54,086 bases of DNA from Laspinema olomoucense D3b (GCF_025370785.1 NZ_JAMXFA010000034.1:27712-81797); one strand, 5' to 3'; counted from the stretch's first letter, positions 25,625-36,524 are shown. Numbers and translations: made by a program. Notes: a model not told the origin generated them from the sequence alone.

Positions 25625-26830
25625 TCAAGATTCTGGCAATTGATATTGACTCACAATCTGCTTGGCAAATTCGGGAACATGAGCTTCTAATTTTTCTGGA
25701 TAATTCCGTTTGACATACAGATAGTTGCGGGTGAAGTGGGAATCAATGGAGAAGCGAGCATATTCTAATCCTTTGGGACCAATTCTTTCGATCGCCACCC
25801 CCATCAGTTTCGCGGCCCACATGGGCAGGGTCACGGCTTTGTCATAGGCAGGAATGCTTTGCTGGACAGCGGCGCGGCGATCGCCTCGGGACATCACCGG
25901 CTGAGTTTCCAACTGTTCCGTGACCAAATCGAGCATTTCTTGTCCCGTTTGATTGCGAACGACAATCCACTGCCAACCATAGGGTGCACCCATATATCCC
26001 ACCACTAAATCAGCCAAAGAGTTGACATAATCAAAGCAACTCAAACAAGAGGGTGCAAAGATATCTTTGAGTTCTTTCGTATTCAACCCAAAAAATGGGA
26101 CTTTTTCTATAGAACCGTCTTCATGTTTAAAATGAATCCGAAAATCCTGCATGAATTCGTAATGCACTACGGTTTCTGGGGATTTGCTGGTGGTTTCTAA
26201 AAATTTCTGTAGTCCTTCCCGGGACACGTTATCAACGCAGGGTGTCCCTAAAATGTACAGTTTTTCTAACCCCAGTTCCTTTTGGACCGCACGCAGCGCC
26301 TGGATCTGACAACCGACTCCAATCACCAGTAAGCGTTTCATCCCGGACTGTTCCACTTGTTCGAGGACGGACAGATTGGGGGAGAGGGTGGGTTTATTGA
26401 CTTTGGCGGCGAGGATTTCTTCTTTGGTGCGTGCCAAGATTGGCATGGGTCCAAATCGGTCTTCGGGGGTATTTTGAACGCAAACGACCCCTTCAACGAG
26501 GCCGCGATCGAGCATTTCACAGGCGATCGTGCTTACAATTCCTGTCCATTGTGCACCGGGGATGGGTTCCTGCTTCCGTGCTGCCATCATTTGTTGATGA
26601 ACGCCAAAATACACTTCATCGGGGTTATCTAAGTTGCGGCTGAGTCCGTGGGCGCTTTCTTCAAGGGTGGCGATTTGTTGGTTAAGAAAGGCGCAGGCTT
26701 CTTTAACGTAATGAATGTAATAAGTATCGCAAAGGCCACACTCGCTGCACAATTCTTTCGCGGGAGGACGGCTACCGGGTTTGAGGGCTTTGGATTTCTG
26801 GTGCTTGGGGGTTGGCTGTACTGCGGTCAT
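25625..26830 (-). CDS. bciB: Ferredoxin-dependent divinyl (proto)chlorophyllide 8-vinyl reductase, FrhB-like
   Basis: Reduces the 8-vinyl group in chlorophyll synthesis. The 401-residue protein has CSECGLCDTYY for an iron-sulfur cluster, ECGLC spacing typical of the FrhB_FdhB family, GVGCQIQALRAVQKELGLEK and GTPCVDNVSREGL, further Cys pairs CLSCFDYVNSLADLVVGYMG, and the C-terminal FSIDSHFTRNYLYVKRNYP. It matches the cyanobacterial slr1923-type protein (BciB), rather than the related plant 7-hydroxymethyl chlorophyll reductase, mainly by organism context. Solitary gene with promoter in the gap before the hybrid kinase. Confidence 0.9.
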   Translation of the reverse strand: MTAVQPTPKHQKSKALKPGSRPPAKELCSECGLCDTYYIHYVKEACAFLNQQIATLEESAHGLSRNLDNPDEVYFGVHQQMMAARKQEPIPGAQWTGIVSTIACEMLDRGLVEGVVCVQNTPEDRFGPMPILARTKEEILAAKVNKPTLSPNLSVLEQVEQSGMKRLLVIGVGCQIQALRAVQKELGLEKLYILGTPCVDNVSREGLQKFLETTSKSPETVVHYEFMQDFRIHFKHEDGSIEKVPFFGLNTKELKDIFAPSCLSCFDYVNSLADLVVGYMGAPYGWQWIVVRNQTGQEMLDLVTEQLETQPVMSRGDRRAAVQQSIPAYDKAVTLPMWAAKLMGVAIERIGPKGLEYARFSIDSHFTRNYLYVKRNYPEKLEAHVPEFAKQIVSQYQLPES

Positions 26831-27383
26831 GGAAGGCTCTATCTATCAGAGAGAGGACTTTTAAACACAATACCCTAAAGCTTGGAGGAATGGTAGGTGG
26901 AAGTGGGGCGAGTCCGATTAATTTTTGGCGTTGGGATCGGGGGATGTTTTGGAGGATTTTGGGACTGTTCATGATTCCTTGAGTTTTCTGCCATCTTTTA
27001 ATCGGGGGTTTTGGGATATGAGAATGGGTGAATTCAAGAGGTAGTTTTTCAAAGGAAGAATTGGGGGTTTAGTCTTTGGGATGCGATCGCACCCAATCCG
27101 GCCATTTCAGGTTGGTAAACCGCAACTCTTAGGATTTTGAGTTAATTTTTGTAGCCTTTCTTACCGTATTTCTTCGGATTAATGGGTTTACCCCTTATAA
27201 TCCTGCGGTGACAGCGCTCTTAAGGGTGGGTCTAGGGATATTCTGCGTGTTTTTCAACTTTTAACGGGAGGAATTTGCAAGAATATAAAAGAATCATTAA
27301 ATTTACAGGAGTTCAGGCAAAACTATTAGATTATAAGATTTAATGTTGAAGAATCAGTTAACGGATGGGGATAAGAATCGGTT
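26831..27383. other. Divergent intergenic region, 550 bp
   Basis: Between bciB (minus) and the hybrid kinase (plus). No credible gene; AT-rich with a GGGAGGAATTTGC segment at about 27265 and several TATAAT-like hexamers near 27190-27350. It must hold both promoters; none can be fixed by eye. Confidence 0.4.
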
Positions 27384-30300
27384 ATGGAGTTTTTAAAGCA
27401 AATTCTTGCCTTAGAACCGGACATTTTCTACGGGTATGCATACCTAGGGAATTTAAACGGAATCAAACTCCATGTTATAGATGAGGCTTTGGGAAGCCCA
27501 GCTATGCTACCGGCCCTGGCCTTTGCGGAATGCTTAATTCTGTTAATTTTCCTCTATTATTTAACGCGCCGCGATCGCCCTCTTGCGGACCCGAGGTTAC
27601 CGCCACATGAAACCCCTCGGTGTTATCCCTTGCGAAGGCTGGATTTTTCAATTCGACCCCTGTTCGGCAAAGGGGGGAGGGTCACCCAACTGATTGCGGA
27701 AGGTCGAGATATAACGGGGCGAAAAGGATATGAGTCAGAACTGCTGAGGATTCGCAAAGCCGTAGATAGTGCCGGGGATGCGATCGCCATCTCTGATTTG
27801 ACGGGACATGGGATTTATCAAAATTCCGCCAGCACTCAGCTATTTGGCTATACCCGGGAAGAAATGAATGCTGCCGGAGGTCCCGGGATGCTGTATCAAG
27901 ACCCTGCGGTGAGTCGCCAAGTCTTGGAGACGGTTTCCTCGGGGGCTTCCTGGCAAGGGGAAGTGGAAATGAAGTCGAAAGGGGGTGACTGTTTACAGAT
28001 TGCCGTCCGCGCCGATGCGATCGAGGACGAATCCAATCAAATTGTTGGATTTATTAGTATCTATACGGATATCACAGCCCGACGACAGTTAGAAGCGGAA
28101 CTTCATCACCAAGAAACGGATTACCGTCAGTTAATGGAACAAGCCTCGGAAGGCATTTTCATTATCGATGAAGAAGGAAATTACCTAAATGTAAATCCCC
28201 GGGCCTGCGAGATGTTAGGCTATTCCCGCGAAGAACTTTTACAACTGAATTTTAAGGCAATTGCCTGTCAACCTGAAATTGAGGTATTTTCCAGTCCATT
28301 GGAGGGGCTAAGGTTGGGAAAACCCCGCCGAAGTGAACATTGGTTGCGCAGGAAAAATAATACCTTACTGCCGGTGGAATTGAGTGCCAAGATGCTGCCT
28401 GATGGCCGAATGCAAGCGATCGTCCTTGACATTACCGAGCGCAAACGGTCTGAAGCGGCTTTGCGAAAATACCAAGAACAGCTTGAGAATTTAGTCGCTC
28501 AGCGCACTGCTGAGCTTACCCGCGCTAACCGACAACTGCAAAGTGAAATTGCGGCGCGGCAAAAGGCGCAAGCGGAATTGGAACAATTTTTTAAAGTGTC
28601 TGCTGATTTGATGGCGATCGCCTCTTTTGATGGTTACTTTAAACGGGTTAATCCAGCCATTACTGATATTTTGGGGTACAACCCAGATGAGTTTTCTCGT
28701 CAGTTTTCTCTGGATTGGGTTCATCCCGATGATCGGGAACTTTCCGAAGAAAAAACTAAGCAAATGCTGGCTTCAAAAGAGGCGATCACTTTTGAAAATC
28801 GCTACCGCGCCAAGGATGAGTCTTATAAATGGATTTCTTGGTCTGCTGTTCCCGTTCCCGAAGAACAATCGATATATTGTGTGGGACGGGATATTAGCGA
28901 TCGCAAGTCGGTGGAAGATGCACTCCACCAAGAAACCCGCCGAGTTACTGAACTTCAAAATCGCTTTCAGAGGTTAGCCGATAATTTACCGGGGGTAATT
29001 TATCAATATCTGATTACCGCTGATGGCAGGATTTCTTTTCCTTATGTCAGTTCCGGTTGCCGGGATATTTTAGAATTAGAGCCCGAAGAAATTGAACAAA
29101 ATGCCCAGTTAATGTGTTCTTTGATTCATCCCGAGGACTCGCCAAATTTTAACGAGTCCATTGCGCGATCGGCCCAAACTTTACAACCCTGGAAGCGCAA
29201 ATTTAGGGTGATTACCCCGGGGGGGAAAGTTAAATGGCTGCAAGGGGAATCCCGTCCCGAACCCCAGGCTAATGGAGATATTCTTTGGGATGGCGTTGCT
29301 ATTGATATTACGGATCTCAAACAGCTTGAGCAAGAATTGTTACACAGTGAAGAACGGTTCAGAACCTCCGTTGAGAATATGCTGGACTGTTTTGGGATTT
29401 ATTCTGCCTGCCGAAACGAAAGGGGTGAAATTGTTGATTTTCGTCGCGAATATGTTAATGCTTCAGCGCGGCAACAGTGTCATTGTAGGCGAGAGGAGAT
29501 AGAGCACGACTGTTCATTTTGCCAAGTCATGCCGGATTTACGCCCCAGTGTTTTGTTTAGTAAATATGCACAAGTTGTCCAAACGGGAGAACCGTTAAAT
29601 GAGGAATTAATTTTGTATGAAACTGAGGGGAATTTGGACCTCAATGGGATGCAAAATCGTCCACCTGTCCGGGAAGCTTTTGATATCCGGGCTACCAGAC
29701 TTGGAGATGGATTTGCAGTGGTGTGGCGTGACATTAGCGATCGCAAGCAGATGGAAACGGCGATCGAACGAGAACGGCAGCAGTTACAACAGATTGTTAA
29801 TTGTGCACCCGTGGCGATCGCCATGTTTGACACCCAAATGTGCTATCTCGCTCATTCCAGCCAATGGTTAACCCATCATGGTTTAGACTTGTGGGGGCGA
29901 TCGCAACCCTCGGGCAGTGACACCGCCATCAAACCCTCGTTAATCGGTCGGAATTACTATCAAGTTTTATCGGATATTCCCGAATGTTGGCGACAAGCTC
30001 ACCAACGGGCTTTACAAGGAGAAATTGTTTCGGTTACGGAAGACTTATGGCAAAAATTAGATGGGTCTTCCACCTACATCCGCTGGACCGTTTCTCCCTG
30101 GTATCTAGCGGAAGGTGAAATAGGGGGAATTGCCATTGCGATCGATTGCATTGATGAGTTGGTAAAAGCCCGGGAAGCGGCCTTAGAATCCGCCCGGTTT
30201 AAATCACAATTTCTGGCAAATATGAGCCATGAAATTCGCACGCCCATGAATGGCGTCCTGGGGATGGCTGGCTTGCTGTTAGAAACCCCTCTGAGTACCC

Positions 30301-32228
30301 AACAATATGATTATGCTAAAACCATTCGAGCCAGCGCCCAACATTTACTCAGCATTATTAATGATATCCTCGACTTCTCTAAGCTAGAAGCCGGAGAAAT
30401 GCACTTAGAACAGTTCGACTTTAATCTCTATGAAAGCGTCGAACAAGTTTTGGATTTATTAGGCGCACAAGCTGAAGCCAAAGGGTTAGATTTAAGTTGC
30501 TTGTTTGACCCCAATTTAGCCCGAAATTTGCAGGGTGATCCCGTCCGATTGGGCCAAATTTTACTGAATTTAGTCGGGAATGCCATTAAATTTACGGAAG
30601 TGGGGGAAATTATTATTCAAGCCTCGGCGATCGCAGAAACGGAAGAAACCGCTTCCATTCGCCTCAGTGTCAAAGATACCGGCATTGGCATCTCTCCAGA
30701 AGGGCAGAATAAACTCTTTCAATCCTTCTCCCAAGTCGATGCTTCGACAAAGCGGGAGTATGGAGGAACAGGCTTAGGCTTGGCAATTTGCAAGCAGCTT
30801 GTCGAAATGATGGGAGGACAAATTGGAGTTGAGAGTAAAATCGGTGAAGGTTCAACATTTTGGTTTACCGTTGAGTTTAAAAAGCAACTCTATTTCACTC
30901 CGTTAGAGGTTAACCATCACGGTAAACTCCCCAGTTTACGGGTATTAGTCGTTGATGATAATCCGCGAATTCGTCAGTCTGTCCGGGAGTTAACCCAAGC
31001 TTGGGGAATGCACACCGATGATGCTGCCAATGCGACAGAAGCTTGGAATGCTTTGCAACACAGCCTCAAGCTCAATCAACCCTATGATGTGCTGTTACTG
31101 GATTTACAACTGCCTTCAAAAGAGGGATTACAGCTATTAGAAAGCCTGCACTTCAATCGCGATCAATTTGACTCTCGTCTGTTTCCAGAAACTCACGTCA
31201 TTTTAATGACCAATCAAAGTGAACGAGATATTGCAGAATCCCTGCTATCTAAAGGGGTATCCAGTTATTTCTTTAAACCCGTCCGGGCTTCGCGATTGTT
31301 TGATACCCTGATTAATGTAGTGAATGGTCCATCCTCCACCGCCTCTCCTCTCGGACCCCTGCACGCGCAAATTACCCCCGCTTATGCCATTAATATTTTA
31401 GTAGCGGAAGATAACCTGATTAATCAAGCGGTGATTTTAAGTCAGTTAGAAATGTTAGGATATCAACCGGATTGTGTCACCAATGGCATAGAAGCATTGG
31501 AGTCTCTCACTAAAAAAACATACGATTTGGTTTTGATGGATTGTCAAATGCCGGTGATGGATGGGTATGCGGCTACAAAAGAATTGCGCCGTAGGGAGGA
31601 GGTACAAAGACATACCATCGTGATTGCACTCACCGCCAATGCCATGCGGGGCGATCGCCAAAAATGTCTTGATGCCGGAATGGATGATTACCTGAGTAAA
31701 CCCATCGAACGAGAAGATTTAGCCGCCGCTATCCGCCGGTGGATACATAAAAAACCGGGACCGGATAACTGTCTACAAGTGCCTTCCCCAGTCAAAATTC
31801 CTCGCATTGAACCCACAGCAATTCCCTCTACCCTCCTGACCCTGAATACCTCATTCCCCTTGACCCTTTCTGTTTCTGAATGCCCGGTCAATATGGACCG
31901 TTTGCTGAAAGTAACCCGAGGAGATTTATCTTTACAGCAGCGACTTTTACGGGTATTCATTGATAAAATTACTGAGGATATTGAGGCAATTACTCAGGCA
32001 TTATCTACCCAAGATTTAGCCCGGGTTGAACATTGCGCTCATCGGATTAAAAGTGCTGCCAGTAATGTCGGTGTTTCCTCAATGTCGGCGATCGCTACTC
32101 AACTAGAAAGTTTAGCGCGTCAACAAATATTGGAAGGTACAGCGGAACTCGCTACTCAGTTGCCCCCTATTTTAGAACAAGTCAGAGGATTTTTTGACGA
32201 ACACTTTTGTCAGAAAAAATCGGTTTAG
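27384..32228 (+). CDS. Multi-PAS hybrid sensor histidine kinase with two receivers and HPt
   Basis: The 1614-residue protein is a complete phosphorelay. Order: short N-terminus with one hydrophobic helix (about 43-60), the tail of a PAC motif ([11 protein letters not shown]), then about six PAS domains between residues 125 and 930 (each ending in a DIT/DIS-RK motif), HisKA with phosphoacceptor His949 ([13 protein letters not shown]), HATPase ([22 protein letters not shown]), receiver 1 with Asp1240 ([12 protein letters not shown]), receiver 2 with Asp1386 ([12 protein letters not shown]) and a C-terminal HPt with His1553 ([12 protein letters not shown]). A fifth PAS contains a Cys/His cluster ([16 protein letters not shown]) that might bind metal or haem. 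Output regulator is not encoded nearby. The N-terminus appears truncated relative to a full PAS. Confidence 0.94.
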   Translation: MEFLKQILALEPDIFYGYAYLGNLNGIKLHVIDEALGSPAMLPALAFAECLILLIFLYYLTRRDRPLADPRLPPHETPRCYPLRRLDFSIRPLFGKGGRVTQLIAEGRDITGRKGYESELLRIRKAVDSAGDAIAISDLTGHGIYQNSASTQLFGYTREEMNAAGGPGMLYQDPAVSRQVLETVSSGASWQGEVEMKSKGGDCLQIAVRADAIEDESNQIVGFISIYTDITARRQLEAELHHQETDYRQLMEQASEGIFIIDEEGNYLNVNPRACEMLGYSREELLQLNFKAIACQPEIEVFSSPLEGLRLGKPRRSEHWLRRKNNTLLPVELSAKMLPDGRMQAIVLDITERKRSEAALRKYQEQLENLVAQRTAELTRANRQLQSEIAARQKAQAELEQFFKVSADLMAIASFDGYFKRVNPAITDILGYNPDEFSRQFSLDWVHPDDRELSEEKTKQMLASKEAITFENRYRAKDESYKWISWSAVPVPEEQSIYCVGRDISDRKSVEDALHQETRRVTELQNRFQRLADNLPGVIYQYLITADGRISFPYVSSGCRDILELEPEEIEQNAQLMCSLIHPEDSPNFNESIARSAQTLQPWKRKFRVITPGGKVKWLQGESRPEPQANGDILWDGVAIDITDLKQLEQELLHSEERFRTSVENMLDCFGIYSACRNERGEIVDFRREYVNASARQQCHCRREEIEHDCSFCQVMPDLRPSVLFSKYAQVVQTGEPLNEELILYETEGNLDLNGMQNRPPVREAFDIRATRLGDGFAVVWRDISDRKQMETAIERERQQLQQIVNCAPVAIAMFDTQMCYLAHSSQWLTHHGLDLWGRSQPSGSDTAIKPSLIGRNYYQVLSDIPECWRQAHQRALQGEIVSVTEDLWQKLDGSSTYIRWTVSPWYLAEGEIGGIAIAIDCIDELVKAREAALESARFKSQFLANMSHEIRTPMNGVLGMAGLLLETPLSTQQYDYAKTIRASAQHLLSIINDILDFSKLEAGEMHLEQFDFNLYESVEQVLDLLGAQAEAKGLDLSCLFDPNLARNLQGDPVRLGQILLNLVGNAIKFTEVGEIIIQASAIAETEETASIRLSVKDTGIGISPEGQNKLFQSFSQVDASTKREYGGTGLGLAICKQLVEMMGGQIGVESKIGEGSTFWFTVEFKKQLYFTPLEVNHHGKLPSLRVLVVDDNPRIRQSVRELTQAWGMHTDDAANATEAWNALQHSLKLNQPYDVLLLDLQLPSKEGLQLLESLHFNRDQFDSRLFPETHVILMTNQSERDIAESLLSKGVSSYFFKPVRASRLFDTLINVVNGPSSTASPLGPLHAQITPAYAINILVAEDNLINQAVILSQLEMLGYQPDCVTNGIEALESLTKKTYDLVLMDCQMPVMDGYAATKELRRREEVQRHTIVIALTANAMRGDRQKCLDAGMDDYLSKPIEREDLAAAIRRWIHKKPGPDNCLQVPSPVKIPRIEPTAIPSTLLTLNTSFPLTLSVSECPVNMDRLLKVTRGDLSLQQRLLRVFIDKITEDIEAITQALSTQDLARVEHCAHRIKSAASNVGVSSMSAIATQLESLARQQILEGTAELATQLPPILEQVRGFFDEHFCQKKSV

Positions 32229-32377
32229 AATCATCCCCTACCCCATCCGGTAGGAGCTTAGAAACCAAAGCCCCCGTAGGCGGGCTAATTTATGCTTTTT
32301 GCAGATAACAACATGACTGGGTAAAAGCTACAATAAAGAAAACCTTTCCCCGTCAACCCACCGCAGGAGATGAGACT

Positions 32378-32869
32378 ATGGCATTAGGCGATCGCATTAA
32401 TCGGCTGATCCGCTCAAATATCACCGATTGGAAACATCAACGGAAAGACTACCAACGTGAACTCGAACAAACCCTGAATGAATTCAAGCAAAGCGTGCAA
32501 AATGCCCTATCGAGTCAAGAAGTCCTCTTGCGGGACTATCAGAATGTACAGCAGCAAGTTCAGGAATTAGTCGAATCCGCTAAACTCGCCTTACAGCAGC
32601 AAAATGAACCCCTCGCCCGGGAATTATTAACCCGCAAACAAAGCTACAGCAAACAGGCAGACGAACTCAAACATCGGCTGGATGAATTAATCCCAACCGT
32701 GACTCTTCTCCAACAACAACTCGCTGCCTTAGAATCAGAACGAGATCTGTTTAAAGCTAATCTCGCTTCGGCTAACTTAGAACAAGATTTAGGAGCCCTC
32801 CCGGACCTAGATTTTGCAGAAATTGATGCTGAATTAGAACTGTTGCGATCGCGCCTGCATCGACTGTAG
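32378..32869 (+). CDS. PspA-like coiled-coil protein (TIGR04376-like)
   Basis: The 163-residue protein starts MALGDRINRLIRSNITDWKH, then forms long amphipathic helices rich in Gln, Glu and Leu (VQQQVQELVESAKLALQQQN) up to about residue 125, and ends in an acidic tail (LPDLDFAEIDAELELL) with a final RSRLHRL. N-terminal helix and coiled-coil pattern resemble PspA/IM30 proteins, which bind membranes, and I recall a cyanobacterial family of this shape. Function unknown; a membrane-surface or scaffolding role is inference. An AGGAGATGAG ribosome-binding site precedes the ATG. It follows the kinase by 149 bp. Confidence 0.75.
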   Translation: MALGDRINRLIRSNITDWKHQRKDYQRELEQTLNEFKQSVQNALSSQEVLLRDYQNVQQQVQELVESAKLALQQQNEPLARELLTRKQSYSKQADELKHRLDELIPTVTLLQQQLAALESERDLFKANLASANLEQDLGALPDLDFAEIDAELELLRSRLHRL

Positions 32870-33059
32870 TAGAGTGTTCTGCACTGCTCTCCCTTAAAAA
32901 TCATAAATTCTTGCCAAAATTTATCCGTCGCTGGGTTAAGAATCGTTTATAATTTTAGGTCCGACTCATTCTAAGTAAAAAATAAATTAAAACCGCCAAG
33001 TTCCATCCCGGTTTCTATAGAATGTGGCTGCCTTCTGCAATTTCAACCCTCAACCGTTA

Positions 33060-34421
33060 ATGTCTAATCCGCGCCAAATTGCCTTTTTAGCCCTCCGCGA
33101 TGTCCATCGTCGGGGTGTATTTGCCGATATTGCCCTGGATAAATGGCTGCAAAAAGCCAAACAGCAGGAAGAGTCTGCTCTTATCCCCAGCGATCGCCGA
33201 TTAGCCACGGAATTAGTCTATGGTTGTGTGCGAAGAATGCGAACCCTTGATGCCATCATTGACCAACTGGCTAAAAAGAAATCTGCCCATCAACCCGATG
33301 ACCTTCGCATTATTCTCCATTTGGGATTATATCAACTGCGGTATCTTTCTACCATTCCTGCCTCTGCCGCTGTCAATACCACAGTGGAATTAACCAAAGA
33401 AAATAAATTTAAAGGACTGGCAGGGTTTGTTAATGGATTATTGCGCCAATATATTCGATTAGCTGAAGCGGAAAATACTGACCCTTTAGTGCTTCCCGAA
33501 AATCCAATATCCCGCTTAGGGCTATTGCATAGTTTCCCCGATTGGATTATTGCCAATTGGTGCGATCGCATAGGATTGGCAGAAACTGAAAAACTCTGTA
33601 CCTGGTTCAACCAATCCCCTACCCTTGATTTACGCATTAATCCCTTAAAAACCACCCGAGAAGAAGTCGAAACCGCCTTCCAATCCGCCGGGGTTCAACT
33701 TGCCAGATTGCCCTATTTACCCCAAGGATTGCGCTTATGTAGTGGTGGGGGTGCGATTGAAAACTTGCCGGGATATCAGGCAGGATGGTGGACAATTCAG
33801 GACAGTAGCGCGCAATTAGTCGGGTCCTTACTGGAAGTGAAACCGGGACAAGTGGCGATCGATGCCTGTGCCGCGCCGGGAGGAAAAACCACCCATCTTG
33901 CAGAGATGATGGGAGATACAGGGACAATTTGGGCTTGTGATAAAGCCCCTTCCCGACTCAAAAAAGTCAAAGAAAATGCCGATCGCCTCCAACTTCACTC
34001 CATTCAAACCCTAAGTGGAGATAGTCGCCACTTCACCCAATTTCATCAAACCGCTGATTGGGTACTTTTAGACGCCCCTTGTTCTGGACTCGGAACCCTT
34101 CATCGTCGCGCCGATGCCCGTTGGCGTCAAACCCCAGAAAATATCCAGGAACTGTCCCAACTCCAGGGGGAATTGCTCACAGAAACTGCAAACTGGGTAA
34201 AACCCGGGGGTCACCTCGTCTATGCCACCTGTACTATCCATCCCAAAGAAAATGAAGACGTCATTCAAGGATTCCTCACCAGTCATCCCGCCTGGGAAAT
34301 CGACCCTCCCACCACCGATTCTCCTGCCGCACACTTCGCCAAACCCGAAGGCTGGATCACCGTCTGGCCCCACCACCATGACATGGATGGATTTTTCATG
34401 GTGAGACTGCGGAAACAGTAG
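33060..34421 (+). CDS. rsmB: 16S rRNA (cytosine-967-C5)-methyltransferase
   Basis: Start placed at MSNPRQIAFLALRDV (33060), the family start; a frame beginning at 33024 adds 12 unlike residues. The 453-residue protein has an N-terminal NusB-like RNA-binding domain (about 1-140) and a Rossmann methyltransferase: SAM motif DACAAPGGKTTHLAE, DAPCSGLGTLHR (PC cysteine) and YATCTIHPKENED (TC, catalytic cysteine). It methylates C967 (E. coli numbering) of 16S rRNA. Standalone, ended by a strong terminator 11 bp past its stop. Confidence 0.96.
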   Translation: MSNPRQIAFLALRDVHRRGVFADIALDKWLQKAKQQEESALIPSDRRLATELVYGCVRRMRTLDAIIDQLAKKKSAHQPDDLRIILHLGLYQLRYLSTIPASAAVNTTVELTKENKFKGLAGFVNGLLRQYIRLAEAENTDPLVLPENPISRLGLLHSFPDWIIANWCDRIGLAETEKLCTWFNQSPTLDLRINPLKTTREEVETAFQSAGVQLARLPYLPQGLRLCSGGGAIENLPGYQAGWWTIQDSSAQLVGSLLEVKPGQVAIDACAAPGGKTTHLAEMMGDTGTIWACDKAPSRLKKVKENADRLQLHSIQTLSGDSRHFTQFHQTADWVLLDAPCSGLGTLHRRADARWRQTPENIQELSQLQGELLTETANWVKPGGHLVYATCTIHPKENEDVIQGFLTSHPAWEIDPPTTDSPAAHFAKPEGWITVWPHHHDMDGFFMVRLRKQ

Positions 34422-34431
34422 ACAGCATAAT

Positions 34432-34470
34432 GTCAGGGCGATCTCGTTAGATCGCCCTGACTCTAATTTT
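34432..34470 (+). terminator. Terminator after rsmB
   Basis: Perfect 13-bp stem GTCAGGGCGATCT/AGATCGCCCTGAC with a CGTT loop, then a T-rich tail. It also separates rsmB from the convergent psb35. Confidence 0.9.
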
Positions 34471-34494
34471 ATTATGGGGGTATTGAGTTAAGTT

Positions 34495-34692
34495 TTACTT
34501 ATCAACCTTGGGGACTACATCGGGACGCTCTTTATCTTCCCAACCGGGGGGACGTTTGGAGTTATACCAGGCGATCGAACCGAGGGTGACTGCCGCAATA
34601 AAGCCTACGACATACACCAAGGTAAAACTTAAAGGGAAATTGTTAGCACTCGCCCCCGCAGCCGCAGAGACTTCCATCAATATATTATTCAT
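34495..34692 (-). CDS. psb35: Photosystem II assembly protein Psb35-like
   Basis: The 65-residue single-pass protein has a short Ala/Asn-rich N-terminus, ANNFPLSFTLVYVVGFIAA leading into one transmembrane helix (about 22-44), and the conserved charged tail YNSKRPPGWEDKERPD. This tail is the hallmark I associate with cyanobacterial Psb35 (Ssl2148-type), reported in photosystem II/high-light protein complexes at the thylakoid. Symbol based on memory of the family rather than a search. Monocistronic, convergent with rsmB. Confidence 0.75.
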   Translation of the reverse strand: MNNILMEVSAAAGASANNFPLSFTLVYVVGFIAAVTLGSIAWYNSKRPPGWEDKERPDVVPKVDK

Positions 34693-34879
34693 AAGCGTTT
34701 TTCACGAACTACACTCTCAGCTTACGGCAAGAGGGAACCTCCTGTCTCTCTCTAAAGAGGAATATTGGGGGAGATTTAATGATTAGAAAAACTTATGGTT
34801 TGAGGGTGGGCGGTGAGGGGAGGTTTTAGGGTAATGGAGAGGCGATCGGGCTTCCTCGCTCATCTACCCAGATTGGATA

Positions 34880-35392
34880 TTACTCAAATAAAAAGGGTTT
34901 AACCGATGATCTCAGGCGTTCTAACTCAGGGTGGTTGTGTCTGAGCAGTTCATGGTTCCAAAATGTTTGCTGATTGTCAGCACAATCTTGTGCTAATGCT
35001 TCTCCGATTTCTTCAAACGTCTTTGTCTTTTTGATAAACGTCTTTGTCTTTTTGATCCCCCGTTTTAAACTTTCGGGGTCACGGAGGACCCCCAAAACAA
35101 ATATCCGACTTTGTAAGGTTTCTGGAATTTGTGTCCTAACAAAAGTCAATCGGTCTGTATCCTGATCAAAATCAATCAACAAAACCAGCATTCGGTGAGG
35201 AATGTTGTGCATTTTGGGACCGTGTACGGTCTTTACATCATGCAGAACATCTAACCATCCACCCGATGGGGGTAGAATTTGAATCGCTCGATTATTCAAA
35301 TTAGGATTCAGAATAAATCCATTAGCAATTTGGCGGTCTGCATCATCTTCTGGCAAGACTAAAACATGGGGTCTATATTTATTCAAAGTCAT
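34880..35392 (-). CDS. TOPRIM-like partner of the AAA ATPase
   Basis: The 170-residue product begins near HVLVLPEDDADRQIANGFIL (acidic Glu after a strand) and has VLLIDFDQDTDR (DxD after a strand), the two acidic motifs of a TOPRIM-like metal site. A 7-residue stretch (IKKTKTF) is exactly duplicated by a 21-bp tandem repeat. Its ATG overlaps the stop of the upstream ATPase (ATGA), indicating coupled translation and a shared function. ATPase plus TOPRIM pairs occur in OLD-family and PARIS-type defence systems; assignment here is by analogy. HIP1 sites are absent across the pair, which suggests acquisition. Confidence 0.7.
   Translation of the reverse strand: MTLNKYRPHVLVLPEDDADRQIANGFILNPNLNNRAIQILPPSGGWLDVLHDVKTVHGPKMHNIPHRMLVLLIDFDQDTDRLTFVRTQIPETLQSRIFVLGVLRDPESLKRGIKKTKTFIKKTKTFEEIGEALAQDCADNQQTFWNHELLRHNHPELERLRSSVKPFLFE
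35015..35056. repeat. 21-bp tandem duplication inside the TOPRIM-like gene
   Basis: Bases 35015-35035 and 35036-35056 are identical (AAACGTCTTTGTCTTTTTGA plus T), adding seven residues in frame between the DxD motif and the C-terminal part. Exact identity implies a very recent event. Confidence 0.95.
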
Positions 35393-36498
35393 AAATCTAA
35401 ATCCCCCTGAATTAAAGCAGCCATTAAATCACCTTGAATTGTAATTTCTTCAAGGGGTCTGACTAAAGTGGGTTCTAAATGGCTTTTTCGATGAATCAAC
35501 CAGGTATTTTCATTAGAAAATTTGAGAATGCCTTCGGGATTATGGGAGGTTACAAGTAGCTGACCTCCGTTCTTAAAAGAACGCCGGAGTGAGGTTACGA
35601 AATGTCCAACTTCAGACAAAGACAAATAGTTATCTGGCTCATCCCAAAAGCAAAACAGGGGCCCATAAAATTGATTTGCAGCAACCAAAACAGCGCCCAA
35701 AAAGAAACACTTTTCTCCATCAGATAAGTCGCTAAAATAAACGCTTAAATTGGCATTCTTTTCTTCAAAGCGAACTATCATACTTTTGAAGTCTTTACCC
35801 ATTAATTCATTACGAACATCTTTAAAGTCCGGAATTACGTTTCGCAGATATTTGTCTACCTGGGTATAGGCAGCCGGATAGCGACTCAGCAACCCAGAAA
35901 ACCACTCCCCAAAATTTGAACCATCCCGTTTAGGCTCCAAGGTTTCACCGCGCGAATCGCCGTTCATGAAACTGGGGATTGGCGCTAAAATAATCATCCG
36001 GTTCAGCCCGGTTTTGAAAATATGTAGGGGGTCAGTCTGCGATTGCTCTTGAATGACCGGAAGGGCAACCAAATGCCAATCCACTAGAAACTCAGCTGTG
36101 CGGTTTTGTGAGGTTTTTAAAAGCGTGATTTGAGCTTCTTTGCGAGTGTAAATTGCCGTTCCGTTCACGATTAGTTCTTCTTCATAAACTCTCATTTCTT
36201 TAAAATTTTCCGGGAAGTCAAAAGCTATGCTATATTTGTAGAGTTTTTCTTGCAAAAATACTTCGATTTCAAAGCGAATGGGAATATTAGATCGTCCCTG
36301 AGAGAAGTCCTGTGGTTGCACCAATTGGTTAACTTTATTGATTCCTCTACCGATGCTTTGAAAAACTTCTAATGCCCTAGCAATCGTGGATTTACCAGAG
36401 CCATTCTTCCCAATTAAAAGACCCGATGAAATTCCTTTGGTAGTGAATTCAAAGTTTTCTAGGCATCTAAAATTATTAACATAGAGTCGATGCAGCAT
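35389..36498 (-). CDS. AAA15/21-type ABC-like ATPase
   Basis: The 369-residue protein is a RecF/SMC-like ATPase without long coiled coil: N-terminal MLHRLYVNNFRCLENFEF, Walker A GKNGSGKSTIARAL, signature DLSDGEKCF, Walker B plus catalytic acid FCFWDEPDNYLS and the H-loop VTSHNPEGIL. This is the usual first component of overcoming-lysogenization-like or PARIS-like two-gene modules. AAGGAG lies 7 nt before the ATG. It overlaps the downstream TOPRIM-like gene by 4 bp. Probably cytoplasmic, sensing phage or DNA ends; no direct proof. A terminator hairpin insulates it from the PBP gene upstream. Confidence 0.85.
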   Translation of the reverse strand: MLHRLYVNNFRCLENFEFTTKGISSGLLIGKNGSGKSTIARALEVFQSIGRGINKVNQLVQPQDFSQGRSNIPIRFEIEVFLQEKLYKYSIAFDFPENFKEMRVYEEELIVNGTAIYTRKEAQITLLKTSQNRTAEFLVDWHLVALPVIQEQSQTDPLHIFKTGLNRMIILAPIPSFMNGDSRGETLEPKRDGSNFGEWFSGLLSRYPAAYTQVDKYLRNVIPDFKDVRNELMGKDFKSMIVRFEEKNANLSVYFSDLSDGEKCFFLGAVLVAANQFYGPLFCFWDEPDNYLSLSEVGHFVTSLRRSFKNGGQLLVTSHNPEGILKFSNENTWLIHRKSHLEPTLVRPLEEITIQGDLMAALIQGDLDL

Positions 36499-36524
36499 TA
36501 AAAACTCCTTGTTATCCTCAAAAT

